Below are positions 43,854-59,394 of a DNA stretch of 64,000 nt, one piece after another (position 1 is the stretch's first letter; every line of letters starts with the position of its first letter). The position numbers and the translations under genes were made by a program. This DNA is from Lycocorax pyrrhopterus obiensis (lineage: Eukaryota; Chordata; Aves; Passeriformes; Paradisaeidae). Location of the stretch: NCBI GenBank assembly GCA_014706295.1, contig JACSVZ010000028.1, positions 1,716,263 through 1,780,262 of the forward strand, given 5' to 3'. The notes below the pieces were generated by a model. That model was not told the DNA's origin. It saw nothing but the letters and a program-made list of their open reading frames with translations, and made no database searches.

Positions 43854-46800
43854 CTACCTGTGCAGCCCCAGAAGTTGGGCAGGGGGGGTTTTCTGCTCCT
43901 TCCCGAGGCTGGAAAAGGATGGGGATGGAAAAATCAGGAAGTTCCTGGAGGATTCTTGGCTTGGGAGGTGACGGTGCTGTGGGAAAAGAGAGAGAGAGTC
44001 ACATCCAGAGGACTGGAAATGTGGGAAATGCGGGATTTCCTTCCAAATCCCCCTTTCCTGCTGGCTCCCAGGATAAGGGGTTGTCCCTGGGGTGTCACAG
44101 GTATTTCTGTATCCCAAAAAAATTCCTAAAAAATCCCCAAACAAATCCCCCCAAAAATCCCCCCAAATCAAAGAAGTATCCCAAAAAATCCCCCCAAAAT
44201 CCCAACAGATCCCCAAAAAATCCCCCAAAATGCCAAAAAATCCCCCAAAATAATAAAAAAACCCCTAAAATTTTTTTTTAAAATCCCAAAAAATGAAAAA
44301 AAATTCCTCAAAAAATAATTAAAAAATGAAAAAAAATTCCCCAAAAAATGAAAAAAATCCCAAAAAATGAAAAAAATCCCAAAAATGAACAAAAGAAATT
44401 CCCAAAAAAGAAAAAAAATTCCCCCCCAAAATAAATAAAAAATCCCAAAAAGTGAAAAAAACCCCAAAAAATAATTTAAAAAATCCCAAAAAATGAACAA
44501 AAAAAATCCCAAAAAATGAACAAAAAAAATTCCCAAAAAATGCTCAGGGTGTGACCCCACCATGGAAAACAGCAGGAATGTTCTGGATGCTCCACAGGGA
44601 TAAAGGATCCCTGCTCGCTGCGCTGCTTTTTCCTGGGATTTGGGAATTTTCTCCCCCCTCCCCAGCCGGATTCCGACGTCTCAGGAGAGGCAAATCCATC
44701 CAGGATCAGCTCCAGGATATTTTAGGAGCTGCCAAGCAGGAATTCAACCCTGCTGCCACTCATTCCTAAGGAATTCTGCCTGGAAAATCGGGATCCAAGC
44801 AGCATCTTCCCAACCCCCACATCCCACATTCCCAACCCTTCGGATCCAACAAAAACCCCGCCTTCGACACAACCAAACCTCCCTAAAAATTCCCATTTTT
44901 CCCCACTTTTCCCTCGGCAAACAACGTTGTTTTCTCCCCAAAAACGGGGGATAAAAGCAGGGAATGCTGTTCCAAATCATTCTGGAATTCTTTTCCCGGG
45001 ATTTTGCCGGATACCTGCGGCCCTGGGCGGCGTTGAGCTGCTCCTTCATGGATATGGAATGTTTGAGGAGGCTGTCGATGCTCTTGAAGTAGACACTGCT
45101 GTCAGTCATGTTCTTGATGGCGCTGAAAAAGCGGGAAAACAGCTGGAATTCCCGGATTTTCCTCGCTTCCCCCCTCTAATCCCAGGAAATCTCTCAAGTT
45201 TGAGGCGTTTTCCGCTGTGGGAAGTTGGGAAAAACCCCACTTTGGAAGGCCTGGAATTCCTGCTGAGAGTTCCCAAATCCCAACCTCTTCCCACGCTCGC
45301 TCGTTGCCTGGACGCTGCTGTGTTTTCCAGGCCGGAATTCCGGGAATTCCCGCTCCAATACCTGCAGGCGTATTCCACGGTGTAAATGGCTCCCTGGCTC
45401 TGCTCCTCCCAGCTCTGCATGTCCGACTGGGGGAAAAAACACACGGATTAGGCAGGATCTTCCCAAAAAAATAAAGCTTTCCCAAAAAACAAAGCTCTTC
45501 CCAAAAAAACAAAGCTCTTCCCAAAAAAAACCAGGCAGCTGCTCCTCCCTGGGAATTCCCGGATCCTGTGAGGCGCTCCGGGCTCCTTGGGGTAAAGATT
45601 TATTGCGTGTGTGACTCCTTCAGGGGAAGATTCTGGATGTTTTGGGGAATTTCTGGGAAAATCCGGGAAAATTTCCCGTTGTTTTGAGGCGGTTTGGCCC
45701 AGGAGGCACCAGCGGAGCCTCCGGATATTCCGGAGTCGCATCCAAGCGGGATTGGCCCAGCTGGAAGTTGGGATCTCCGTTCCTCAGGAGTTCAGCCCTA
45801 AAAAACCCGGGAAAAGTTCCTTTCCCAGCACTCCGAGCTCCGTTTTCCTTGGATTTGCCGCTCGTTTCCCAGCTGGGAATGTCCCTGTGCTCCGGAATGC
45901 TCCGGAATTCCGGAGGCTGATCCCTGCCCTGCAAACCTCACGCTGCATCCACAAGTTCTGGAATGTGGATGGAGCTCGGAATTCCTCCCAAATCCTTCCC
46001 GCTGCTCCAGGAATCCGGGGTTTTGAAGGATAAACGGAACAAATCCCTGCAGGCCAGGCTGGGAGAAATTCCCTGCAGGAGAGGCTCCCTGATCCCGGGA
46101 TTTGCAGCCCCTCGGAGCCTGTGCTGATCCCAGAATCCAGGCTGGGAACTGGGGAGGAATTGTCCCCTGGGAGGAGTCAAGGCCAGGCTGGAAAAAGGAA
46201 GCTCCAGGGAAAACCTGGAGCTGCTTCCAGAGCCTGAAGGGGCTCCAGGAGAGGGGCTTGGAGAAGGAATGGAATTCCAGGACACAGGGAATGGTTTCCC
46301 ACTGGAAAAGAGGAATTTAGGCAGGATTTTGGGAAGGAATTCCTGGCTGGGAGGGTGGGGAGGGAATGGGAGGGAATTCCCAGAGAAGCTGTGGCTGCTC
46401 CATCCCTGGAAGTGTCCAAGCAAAGGTGGGAGAAGAGAAGCTCCAGAAAAACCTTGTGTTGCTTCCAGAGCCTGAAGGGGCTCCAGGAGAGGGATTTGGG
46501 ATAAGGGATGGAATTCCAGGACACAGGGAATGGGTTCAAACTGGAAAAGAGGAGTTTAGGCAGGATTTTGGGAAGGAATTCCTGGCTGGGAGGGTGGGGA
46601 GGGGCTGTAGCTGTTCCATCCCTGGAAGTGTCCAAGGAAAGGTTGGAAAAGAAGCTCCAGAAAAACCGTGGAGCTGCTTCCAGAGCCTGAAGGGGCTCCA
46701 GGAGAGGGATTTGGGACAAGGGCTGGAATTCCAGGACACAGGGAACAGCTTTAAACAGGAATTCGGGCAGGATTTCGGGAAGCAACTCCCGGCTCCGAGC

Positions 46801-47713
46801 GGAACGCGCTGCAATTCCCAGCGAACCCACGGCCTCCCCATCCCACCGGGAGCAGCCCCGGGAGCGCGGGAGGCGCGGGGCCGGGCCGGGCCCATCCCGG
46901 GACGCCGAGGGCGGGAAAGCGGGACCGACCTTGTGCTGGGCCAGCTCGGGCAGCGACCTGCGGACGTGCTCCTGCAGCCGGAACAGGGCCACCGAGGGCT
47001 CGTTGGCCAGCACGTACAGGCTCTCCGTGAACTTGTCCGTGACTGCCGGGAAAAGCCGGGAATTACCGGGAAATCGGGATGCGCGGGGAGCGGCGGGGGC
47101 GGGGGGGAAGGGCATCCCGCCAGCCAGGCAGGCCGGGGAGGTTTCCGGCGGTGAGGGGGAGAGAGGGGAGGGAAATGGTGAGGAGAGGGCAGGGAAGCTG
47201 TGGGAATCCATGGGAATAGCTCCACGGGAACCCATGGGAATGCACGGGAATATCTCCACAGAAATCCATGGGAATCCATGGAAATGTCTCCACAGAAATC
47301 CATGGAAATGTCTCCAGAGAAATCCATGGAAATCCATGGAGATGTCTCCAGAGAAATCCATGGAAATGCATGGAAATATCTCTGGAAACCCACAGAAATC
47401 CACGGAAATGTCTCCAGAGAAATCCATGGAAATATCTCCACAGAAATCCATGGAAATCCACGGAAATCTCTCCTGTCCCGACATGCACCGTCCCGCCGCG
47501 ACCGGGCAAATCGCCCCCGCGGAGCCCCGCCGGGCCCATCCCCGCGGCCGCCGCTCCGGGTCCCTTCCCGTTCCCCTCCCGGGCCGCTCCTCTTCCCCTC
47601 CCGGTCCCCTCCCGGGCCGCTCCGGGTCCTTTCCCGGTCCCTTCCCGGTCCCCTCCCGGGCCGCTCCCGGTCCCACCTTTCTTCACCTTCAGCTGCATCT
47701 CCGGCTCCTCCAT
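43854..47713 (-). CDS. BORCS8: BORC complex subunit 8
   Basis: Subunit of BORC, which sits on the lysosome surface and recruits ARL8 for kinesin-driven lysosome movement. Minus-strand exons are 47713-47677, 47042-46930, 45426-45362, 45122-45015 and, tentatively, 43908-43854, giving 125 aa against 119 in human. The first four exons read MEEPEMQLKVKK, then TDKFTESLYVLANEPSVAL, a coiled-coil-like RLQEHVRRSLPELAQHK, then EEQSQGAIYTVEYAC and SSVYFKSIDSLLK. All match the family closely. The last exon follows a clean TCCTTTTCCAG acceptor, is phase-compatible and ends in a Pro-containing tail as in human, but that tail is poorly conserved and the choice is less certain. It is head to head with RFXANK. 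Confidence 0.92.
44105..44545. repeat. A-rich low-complexity repeat in the last BORCS8 intron
   Basis: Variants of CCCAAAAAATGAAAAAAATC repeat over about 440 bp. On the minus strand this is a long T-rich tract ahead of the putative final BORCS8 exon. Confidence 0.85.
44666..44769 (+). other. Possible orphan exon, antisense to BORCS8 intron
   Basis: After a CTCCCCTCCCCAG acceptor-like site there are 34 codons with a protein-like character (RRGKSIQDQLQDILGAAKQ) and then TAA. I do not recognise the family and found no upstream partner exon on this strand. Could be a terminal exon, a fossil or chance. Confidence 0.2.
46150..46775. mobile_element. Tandemly amplified CR1-derived segment in a BORCS8 intron
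   Basis: Three diverged copies of a 180-220 bp unit. Each contains GAGCTGCTTCCAGAGCCTGA, CTCCAGGAGAGG, GGAATTCCAGGACACAGGGA, GGCAGGATTTTGGGAAGGAA and a CATCCCTGGAAGTGTCCAAG word. GAAGCTGTGGCTGCTCCATC, present in the first copy, is typical of the CR1 3' region. The unit therefore appears to be a CR1 remnant that was later duplicated in tandem. Confidence 0.65.
47215..47475. repeat. About 20-bp minisatellite in BORCS8 intron 1
   Basis: Variants of CCATGGAAATGTCTCCAGAG (or CCACAG) AAAT repeat about twelve times. Confidence 0.88.
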
Positions 47714-48292
47714 CCCGCCCGCCGCCGCTTCCGCTTCCGCCGGCGCCCCCCGGAACCGCCCCGCACGGGAACCCGCGCAGCGAAAACACCCCCGGCTGGA
47801 AACGGGGCCGCGGTCCTACCGTTCTGCTTCAGCGGGAGAACCGGGGTCCCCCCCCCCCAAAACCGGGCACCCCCCGGGCCCTGCCCCCCCTCCGCCGAGT
47901 CCCCGCTGTCACCCGCGGGGACACTCGGTGGCTCCCGCTTTGGCCGTGCCCGGCTCGGGCCGCCGCGCCCCCGCTGCCCTCGGAGGGGTCTGGGGGTGTG
48001 GCAGCCCCGCGGTCGCGGCCTTTGCCGGGCTGTGACAGCCGGGGGTCCCCCTCAGACACCCCCGTTCACCGCGACGCGTCCCCGACGTGTCCCCGAGGTG
48101 TCCCCGAGGCCAGGGGGTCCCGTTGCCTCACGGCCACCCCGGGCCCGTCCCTCGTGTCGCTTTCAGGCCGCCCTCAGCGGGGAGGTGAGGCCGGGCCGGG
48201 CTCCCTGAACCCCCCGGGCCTCCCCCGGCCCCGCCGGGCCCCGCGGCCGCAGGAACGGGAAGTGCCGGGTCGGGAGCGCCGGGGAGGCCGCG
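47714..48292. promoter_or_regulatory. Shared BORCS8/RFXANK CpG promoter and RFXANK exon 1
   Basis: CpG-rich DNA separates the BORCS8 start codon (47713, minus) from a probable RFXANK non-coding first exon. That exon ends GGCCGCG/GTGAGACC at 48291/48292. A GGGAAGTGCCGG element resembling an ETS site lies at about 48258. TATA is absent. Head-to-head housekeeping arrangement. Confidence 0.5.
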
Positions 48293-48474
48293 GTGAGACC
48301 GGGAACGGGATCGGGATCGGGGACCGGGAGCGGGATCGGGATCGGGATCGGGAACGGGGAGTGGGATCGGGAGAAGGGACGGATGGAGGGGGGGTGGTCC
48401 CGGGGGTCCCTCCGCCCTGGGCTGAGCGCGGGGGAGCTCCGGGAGCGGAGGTTTGGAGTGTGGGAAGTGCCGGG

Positions 48475-48895
48475 AATAGGGATGGGAACGGCCAGGGGGA
48501 TCCCAGGAATAGGGATGGGAACGGCGAGGGGGATCCCAGGAATAGGGATGGGGATGGAAAGGGTAAGGGGAGCCCAGAAACAGGGAGGGAAAGGGGATCC
48601 CAGGAACGGGGATAAGGAGGGAAGAGAGACCCCAGGAATAGGGATAAGGAGGGCAAGAGGACCCCAGGAACAGCGAGGGAAGGGAGATCCCGGGAATAGG
48701 GATGAGGAGAATAAGGGAGACCCCAGGAATGGGATGGGAATGGCGAGAGGGTCCCCAAGAACAGGGAGGGATGGGGAACCCCAGGAACAGGGATAGGGAC
48801 AGAAGGGGGGATCCCAGGAATCGGGATGAGGAGGGAAGGGGGGATCCCAGGAATCAGGATAGGGACAGAAGGGGGGATCCCAGGAATAGGGATGA
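48475..48895. repeat. About 30-bp minisatellite in RFXANK intron 1
   Basis: A dozen variants of GGGATCCCAGGAATAGGGAT plus GAGGAGGGAA or similar. Confidence 0.85.
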
Positions 48896-48979
48896 GGAGT
48901 TTGGGGGTCACCAGCGCTCGGGGTCTGTCCCACATTCCCGTTTTTCCCCCTCTTCCCAACCCATCCTTGTGCCGGGAAG

Positions 48980-49172
48980 GTGCAGGAGCAGTCGGAGGTG
49001 CCGGGAAGCCCCCCCTGGAGCACGGGACCCCCCAGAATTGGGTGGGAAAAGGGGGAAAGCGGTGAAAAGGCAGCAGAGGAGCTGGCGGCCCCCGGGGACA
49101 CGGGGGACAGCGGGGTCCCCTCGGCGTGTCCCCAGCAGGATCGGGACGTGGCGCTGCCGGAATGCGGGGACG
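48980..49172 (+). other. RFXANK: Probable RFXANK upstream exon
   Basis: Open in the frame that joins the 49332 exon through a good donor, GACG/GTGAGTCC. Its translation is acidic and Ser/Pro-rich (EKAAEELAAPGDTGDS), like the human N-terminus, but contains no Met. Its 5' edge is unclear: possible acceptors are at 48979 and 48985. It could be 5' UTR or part of a longer coding region starting further upstream. Confidence 0.5.
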
Positions 49173-49214
49173 GTGAGTCCGGGAATGCTGGGGGGACAAA
49201 GCGGATCCAAAGCG

Positions 49215-49325
49215 GGATCTGGCTGGGTCTCACGTGGAGTATCCTGAGCTGGAAGGGACCCACCGGGATCGTCCAGCTCAGGACACCCCGGAATTCCCCC
49301 CACGGGTGATGCCGAGGTCCCTGGG
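49215..49325 (-). mobile_element. Short CR1 LINE 3'-end fragment
   Basis: GAGTATCCTGAGCTGGAAGG followed by GACCCACCGGGATCGTCCAG matches, in reverse orientation, the 3' end of bird CR1 elements. It lies between two RFXANK 5' exons and is not coding. Confidence 0.6.
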
Positions 49326-49369
49326 TTGCAGGTGGAGCCGAGACCCTGCGGAATCCCTCGGCTGCTTCC

Positions 49370-54322
<4,953 letters not shown>

Positions 54323-54529
54323 GGCGGCTCCAGCCCTTCCCAGGATCACCACGGCCTCATCCCAGCCCGGAACACGCTCCAGGCACGGAGAAATCCGGGA
54401 ATCTCCGCCCTCCATGGATCCAGGCCTCTCCCGGGGCTGGCACGGCCGCGGTGCCTCAAATCCAGGGACACTCCCTCCTCAGGGCTTGGCTGCTCCGTGT
54501 TTTCCATTGGAAGTAAACTCTTAATTGGA

Positions 54530-54535
54530 ATTAAA
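54530..54535 (+). terminator. RFXANK: RFXANK polyadenylation signal
   Basis: ATTAAA, the commonest variant signal, 208 bp after the stop codon. Confidence 0.55.
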
Positions 54536-54809
54536 CTCGGAAGCAGCCCCGTCTGCTGCCTCAGCCCATCCCAATCCCAGTTTTTGGGCAAAATTCCCGC
54601 CCCCCCCAGCATCTTGGAATTGCTGCCAAGCCCTCCCTGCACGCAGCCAGGAGGAAAAATCCTGGAAAAATCCCGCGGGATCGAGGCAGCTGGGAACGTG
54701 TCACTGCTCAGGGGCGGCCACCAAGGTGACAGCACAAGGAGGGGACAATTCTGGCTCGTTCCCAGGGAGCCACTTCCCAAGGAGCAGCCGGGAAAGAGCA
54801 GGAATATCG

Positions 54810-54815
54810 TTTATT
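54810..54815 (-). terminator. NR2C2AP: NR2C2AP polyadenylation signal
   Basis: AATAAA on the minus strand, 134 bp past the NR2C2AP stop. The RFXANK signal is only 275 bp away, so the two genes are tightly convergent. Confidence 0.75.
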
Positions 54816-54948
54816 GATCCCAATTCACCCCCACCGTGTCCCACCACAGCCTCCCGTGTCCTTCACCAGCGTCACCCCAGGGGACGGGGATCCCTCTCGG
54901 GGGGGTCACAGAGCCCCCAAAGTGGGGACAGCCCCCCGATGTCCCCCC

Positions 54949-56131
54949 CTAGAGCCTCTCCCCCAGCACCCCCAGGTGATAAACCACGATCCTCCCGAAG
55001 AAATCCGTGCTGCTCCCAAAGGTGATCCTCAGCTTATCCAGCACCGTCTCCTCCACCTGGAACCTGTGCGGCTCCCAGTGAAGGAATAACGCAGGGATTG
55101 GGATGCCAGGCCCGCCCTGAGGGTCCCACAGCAGCAAAATCCCCCTAAAAATCCCCAAATTCCAGCCCCCATCATCATCCTGGGAAAGGATATTTGCATG
55201 GCATGGCTGTCCTGGGGGTACAGCTCCGATATTTTCACCAGTTCCTCGCCTGTCCTGCAGCCTGGGGAGGGCGAGGGGGGAGCCTCAGGTGCTGCAGGAG
55301 CCTCCAAGGGCTCTCCCAAAATTTCCCCTGGCTCCCAGCAGCACCCAGAGCATCCCAGCTCCTCTTTATTCACCTCCAGGAGCCATCCCAAAAGTTTCCC
55401 CTGGCTCCCAGCAGCACCCAGAGCATCCCAGCTCCTCTTTAGTCATCCCCGGGAGCTGTCCCAAAATCTTCCCCAATTCCCAGCTCCTCTTTATTCACCT
55501 CCAGGAGCCATCCCAAAATCTTCCCTGGCTCCCAGAGGCTCCCAGCTCCTCTTTATTCCCCCACGGGGCTGCTCCAGGTGTTCCCAAACCCCTCCCAGGC
55601 TTTGGGAATGGCTGATGAATCCCTGTGAGCCTCCCTCTCACAGCTATGGGATGCAGGTGTGGGTAAACTGAGGCAGGGCCCCCCCAATCCCAGCAATCCT
55701 CACCTTCCAGCGTGCACAGCCGGCTGGAAAATCCCCCCTGGAATTGGATGTGGAGCTGCGAGACCTTGACGGGCCGGGGGAAATCCAGGGTGACCCACTG
55801 GGACGTGCCCTGGGCGGGGACAGCAGTGTCACGGGGGGCACAGAGCTGGGGGACAGGGGGGTCGCAGCTGCCGTGCCCCCTGTCCCTGCTGTCCCCGCAC
55901 CTGGTCCGAGTTCCAGCAGGTCTCCTCGCTGCCATCGAACAGGTGCTGCTTCCCGAACTGCTTCACGTCCCGGTTCAGCACGGAGCTCACCCTGCGGGGG
56001 ACACACGAGCCACCGCCCCCGGGGGGACCTCAGAGCCCGGCGGCGCCGGGGGACAGCGGGGGACGCGCGCCAGGACGGGCCGGGACTCACCGCGTGGCCG
56101 TGCGGGCACAGACCAGGGGCTCCGCGGGCAT
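54949..56131 (-). CDS. NR2C2AP: Nuclear receptor 2C2-associated protein (TRA16)
   Basis: Small galactose-binding-like (discoidin fold) protein reported to bind and repress the orphan receptor NR2C2/TR4. Five coding exons on the minus strand, 56131-56091, 55991-55901, 55809-55704, 55261-55194 and 55065-54949, give 140 aa; human has 139. Family hallmarks are VSSVLNRDVKQFGKQHLFDG, EETCWNSDQ, SQWVTLDFPRPVKVSQLHIQ, FQGGFSSR and TDFFGRIVVYHLGVLGE. The last intron only works as an AT-AC intron. Its ends and branch site match the U12 class, and the junction reads MQ/RFQVEE in frame. The start is in an exon after an acceptor at 56138. A non-coding first exon ends at 56785. Confidence 0.94.
55066..55193 (-). 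other. NR2C2AP: U12-type AT-AC intron of NR2C2AP
   Basis: 128-nt intron. The 5' end on the minus strand is ATATCCTTT (55193-55185), the U12 donor consensus. TTCCTTCAC (55086-55078) resembles the U12 branch element TTCCTTRAC, with its A 13 nt before the end. The last two bases are AC. No GT donor gives a frame-preserving alternative. Confidence 0.8.
55285..55565. repeat. About 75-80 bp repeat in an NR2C2AP intron
   Basis: Four diverged copies of CAGCTCCTCTTTATTCACCT plus CCAGGAGCCATCCCAAAA plus TTCCCCTGGCTCCCAG. Confidence 0.85.
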
Positions 56132-56154
56132 GGCTGCCTGCGGAGAGAGCACGG

Positions 56155-56725
56155 GTGGGGACAGCCGAAAGTGCCCTGGGGACACCCAAAACAGCCCTGG
56201 GGACACCCAAAACCCGCCCTGGGGACACCCAAAACTGCCCTGGGGACACCCAAAACTGCCCTGGGGACACCCAAAACCAGCCTGGGGACACCCAAAACTG
56301 CCCTGGGGACACCCAAAACTGCCCTAAGGACACCCAAAACCGCCTGGGGACACCTGGGCGGGAATGGGGACACCCAAAACTGCCCTGGGGACACCCAAAA
56401 CAGCACTGGGGACACCTGGGTGGGAATGGGGACACCCAAAACTGCCCTGGGGACACCCAGGCAGCACTGGGGACCCTTGGATGATACTGGGGACCCCCGA
56501 GCAGCACTGGGGACATCTGGGCAGCATTAGGGACACCCAAAGGAGCACCAGGGACCCTCGGACAGTATTGGGGACACCCGGGCAGGAATGGAGACCCTTG
56601 GATCGCACTGGAAACCCCCTGAGCAGCACCGGGGACCCCCGGCCAGCAATGGGGTCCCCCGAGAAGCACTGGGGACACCCGGACACCCCCGGGGATACCC
56701 TGAGCAGCACCGGCTCCCCCCGGGG
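56155..56725. repeat. About 22-bp minisatellite in the NR2C2AP 5' intron
   Basis: About twenty-five variants of GGGGACACCCAAAACTGCCC, becoming more diverged (GGGGACCCCCGAGCAGCAC) towards the promoter. Confidence 0.9.
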
Positions 56726-56784
56726 GCTGCTCCCCGGTCCCCTCCCTGTCCCATCGCGGTCCCGCCGGGCCGCCCCGCACTCAC

Positions 56785-57130
56785 CGCCCGCCGCAGGAAG
56801 AGGCGGAGCCCTCGCCCCGCTCCCGGTGTCCGGTACCGCCCCCGGCTCCGCGGGGACCCCGGCACGGGAGCTCCGTGTCCCCCCCCGGGCCACCCGGGAC
56901 CCCTCCGTGCCCCCCACCCCCGGCCCAGCCCCGCCGCCCCCCTCCCACCGTGTTCGCCCCGCTGCAAACGCCTCGCCCCCGCTCCCGGTCCCCGCTCCCG
57001 ATCCCCGCTCCCGGTCCCCGCGTGTCCTTGGGGACGGGGGGATCCCCCCCTCTCCCGGTGCTGGGGGGAGCCGCGCGGGGGGGGCGCGGGGGGCGCGGGG
57101 ACCCTCCCGGAGCAGCTCTGCAGGTGGCAC
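56785..57130 (-). promoter_or_regulatory. NR2C2AP: NR2C2AP CpG promoter and first exon
   Basis: CpG-dense sequence upstream in minus sense. A non-coding exon ends CGGGCG/GTGAGTGC at 56785/56784. GC boxes are present and there is no TATA. The start site is not fixed. Confidence 0.5.
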
Positions 57131-57189
57131 TGGCGGAGCGCGGTGGGGACCGGCGAGAGGGAGAAGGAGAGGGAGAGGGAGTGCGGGGT

Positions 57190-57910
57190 GGGAGGGATCC
57201 CTGAATCCCCGAATCCTTGCATCCCTGAATCCGTGAAACCCTGCATTTCCCCTTCATCCTTGAATTCCTGGCTTCCTGAATCTCTGCATCCCTGCATCCT
57301 GAAACCCTGCACATCCCTGCATCCCTGAATTCCTGAATTCCCACATCCCTGAATCACTGAAACCCTGCACATCCCTGCATCCCTAAAATCCTGTATATCC
57401 ATGCATCCCTGCACATCCCTGCAGCCCTGCATATCCCTGCATTCCTGAATCCCTGCACCCCTGGATTCCTGCGTATACCTGCATCCTTGCATATCCCTGA
57501 GTCTCCCTGAATCCCTGCTCATCCCTGGATTCCTGCATCCCTGAACCCCTGCATCCCTGCACATCCCTGCCTATCCCTGCACATCCCTGCATATCCCTGC
57601 ATATCCCTGCAAATCCCTGCATCCGTGAATCCCTGCAGATCCCAGGATCCTTACACGGCCCAGCAATGCTTGCACCTCCCTGCTCATCCCTGCATCCCTG
57701 CTCACCCCTGCTCATCCCTGCATTCCCATATCCCTTCATCCCAGCATCTCCCTGCTCATCCCTGCATCCCTGCTCATCCCAGCATCTCCCTGCTCATCCC
57801 TGCATCCCTGCATTCCCATATCCCTTCATCCCAGCATCTCCCTGCTCATCCCTGCATCCTTTATCACCCCAGCATCCCTTCCCACCCCAGCATCCCTGCT
57901 CATCCCAGCC
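57190..57910. repeat. 10-13 bp minisatellite, over 700 bp
   Basis: Long array of ATCCCTGCAT, ATCCCTGAAT, CATATCCCTGC and CTCATCCCTGC words. It changes from the CACATCCCTGC type to the CTCATCCCTGC type at about 57680. Confidence 0.9.
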
Positions 57911-57944
57911 CCCGGCTCCGCAGCCCCGCAGAGCTCTCGGTGCC

Positions 57945-58340
57945 GGGTGAGTCACGGCGGCCGCGCCGAGGCCGCCTCAGCTCAGTCACCGGCAAAAATA
58001 AACCCGGCGAGAGCTGCGAAGCCGCCGCCCCCTCCCCGTCCCCGTCCCCGTCCCCGTGCCCGTCCCGGGGCTCGGCCCCGGCTGGGGACGCACATGTCCC
58101 ACATGTCACACGCGTGTGAGCACACGCCTGCGGGGACACGCGACACACGCGTGACCGGCTCTGCCTTCCTCCTCCTCCTCCTCCTCCTCCTCCTCCTTCT
58201 CTCCCTCCCTCCTCTCCTTCCCCCGTCGAGTTTCGCCTGAGAAATTGGGTCAAAAACCGCAGGAGCCTCATTTGCCCCTGGGCTAATTGCGCGTCTGGGG
58301 ACAGAGCTGCCACTTCTGCCACCGCCGTGCGCGTCAGCGC
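57945..58340. promoter_or_regulatory. Putative regulatory blocks between NR2C2AP and NCAN
   Basis: Contains two TGAGTCA/CAGTCA AP-1-like sites (57950 and 57983), a CTC triplet run (58167-58200) and a unique block, GAGAAATTGGGTCAAAAACC followed by GGGCTAATTGCGCG (58239-58294). Regulatory role inferred. Confidence 0.25.
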
Positions 58341-58374
58341 CTGCCGGCAGTGTCCCCGCTCATCATCCCAGTGA

Positions 58375-58570
58375 CCCCGGACCCCTCCAGCCCTGGAGAA
58401 CCGGGAGGATCCCAGTGACCCCCAACCCCTCGAGTGCTGGAGAATCGGGAGGATCCCAGTGCCCCCCGATCCCTCGAGTGCTGGAGAACCTGGAGGATCC
58501 CAGTGACCGCCGACCCCTTGAGTGCTGGAGAACCGGGAGGATCCCAGTGACCTTTGACCCTGCAGGCCCG
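58375..58570. repeat. 54-bp minisatellite, about 4 copies
   Basis: Units contain GCTGGAGAACCGGGAGGATC and CCAGTGACCCCC, with CCTCGAGT at the joint. Confidence 0.85.
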
Positions 58571-58915
58571 GGGAACCGGGAAGCAGCGCCCCAGCCCCAG
58601 AACCTTCGGCCTCGGCACCTTCCTCGCTGTCGAGGAACGCGGCGCTGCCGCCGCCGGGGCCGGGCCGTGCCGGGAGCAGCTCTGGCTGCGGCTCCCGGCT
58701 GCCGTCCAGCCCGGCGCTCCACCGCGCCCCGGGGAGGCCTTTCCATCGGATCCAGGAGCTGATGGCGAGGCCGGTGCCAAAGCCAGCGCGGGCACAGCTC
58801 CAGACCCCCCGCTCGCACCGGAGCCCGCCGTGCAGGAAGCGAGCGCCCGGTGCCTTTTGTGCGGCGGGTGGCGGCGTGTGGGCTCTGCCGAGCATCCCCG
58901 GCCGGCGCTTCCGAA
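58571..58915. other. CpG-rich stretch, no recognised gene
   Basis: GC-rich unique sequence. The open frames have no family resemblance or splice pairing. Confidence 0.4.
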
Positions 58916-58919
58916 GAAA

Positions 58920-59290
58920 GAGCAGGTGTTGTGCCCTTCACCATTAATTACTTGTGCCGATTGATTTCCACTTCCGCGTAAAGCCCCCGGGATCGCCGGG
59001 GGATGCGGGATTCAGCGCGCACCGGCACAGGGCTCTGCCTGTTCTCCGCGCCTTTATTATTTATCAGAATTCCCCCGAGCGCTCGGGACGGGGGAGCCGC
59101 GGGGGTTTGGGAAGGGTTTGGCACGGCCAGATGTCGTTTGGAATTCACGCTAAGGGACGGTGTGGTGGCATCTCGGCGCTGGGAAGGAGCAGGGCAGGGT
59201 GGCTGTGGGCAAACAGGGATGGGTAAATGATATAATTATCATTAATTTATTATAACGCTGCTTTTAAGCCGCAAACCGGCCTTTAGTCCC
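58920..59290. promoter_or_regulatory. Putative conserved non-coding element
   Basis: AT-richer blocks with CATTAATTACTTGTGCCG, CTTTATTATTTATCAG and TGATATAATTATCATTAATT followed by TATTATAACGCTGC. Candidate enhancer near the presumed NCAN promoter. Confidence 0.3.
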
Positions 59291-59394
59291 CAGGGTTGAG
59301 AGCACTGGGCTTGCCGCGGTGTCCCCAACAGGGTCACCACACCGTGAGTGCCTGACACGTGTCACAGCGGTGTGAGCAGGTGTGAGGGTGCCAT

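Noticed and set aside
44744..45109. BORCS8 ending by reading through its fourth exon
   Set aside because: Reading past the good donor at 45014 gives a long basic tail unlike the family. A downstream phase-compatible exon gives a tail closer to human length.
55029..55261. Apparent frameshift or pseudogene in NR2C2AP
   Set aside because: The frame change is fully explained by an AT-AC intron with U12 signals. The joined protein has the expected length.
57190..57905. CRISPR-like array of short direct repeats
   Set aside because: There are no unique spacers. The units are contiguous 10-13 bp minisatellite copies in a vertebrate genome.
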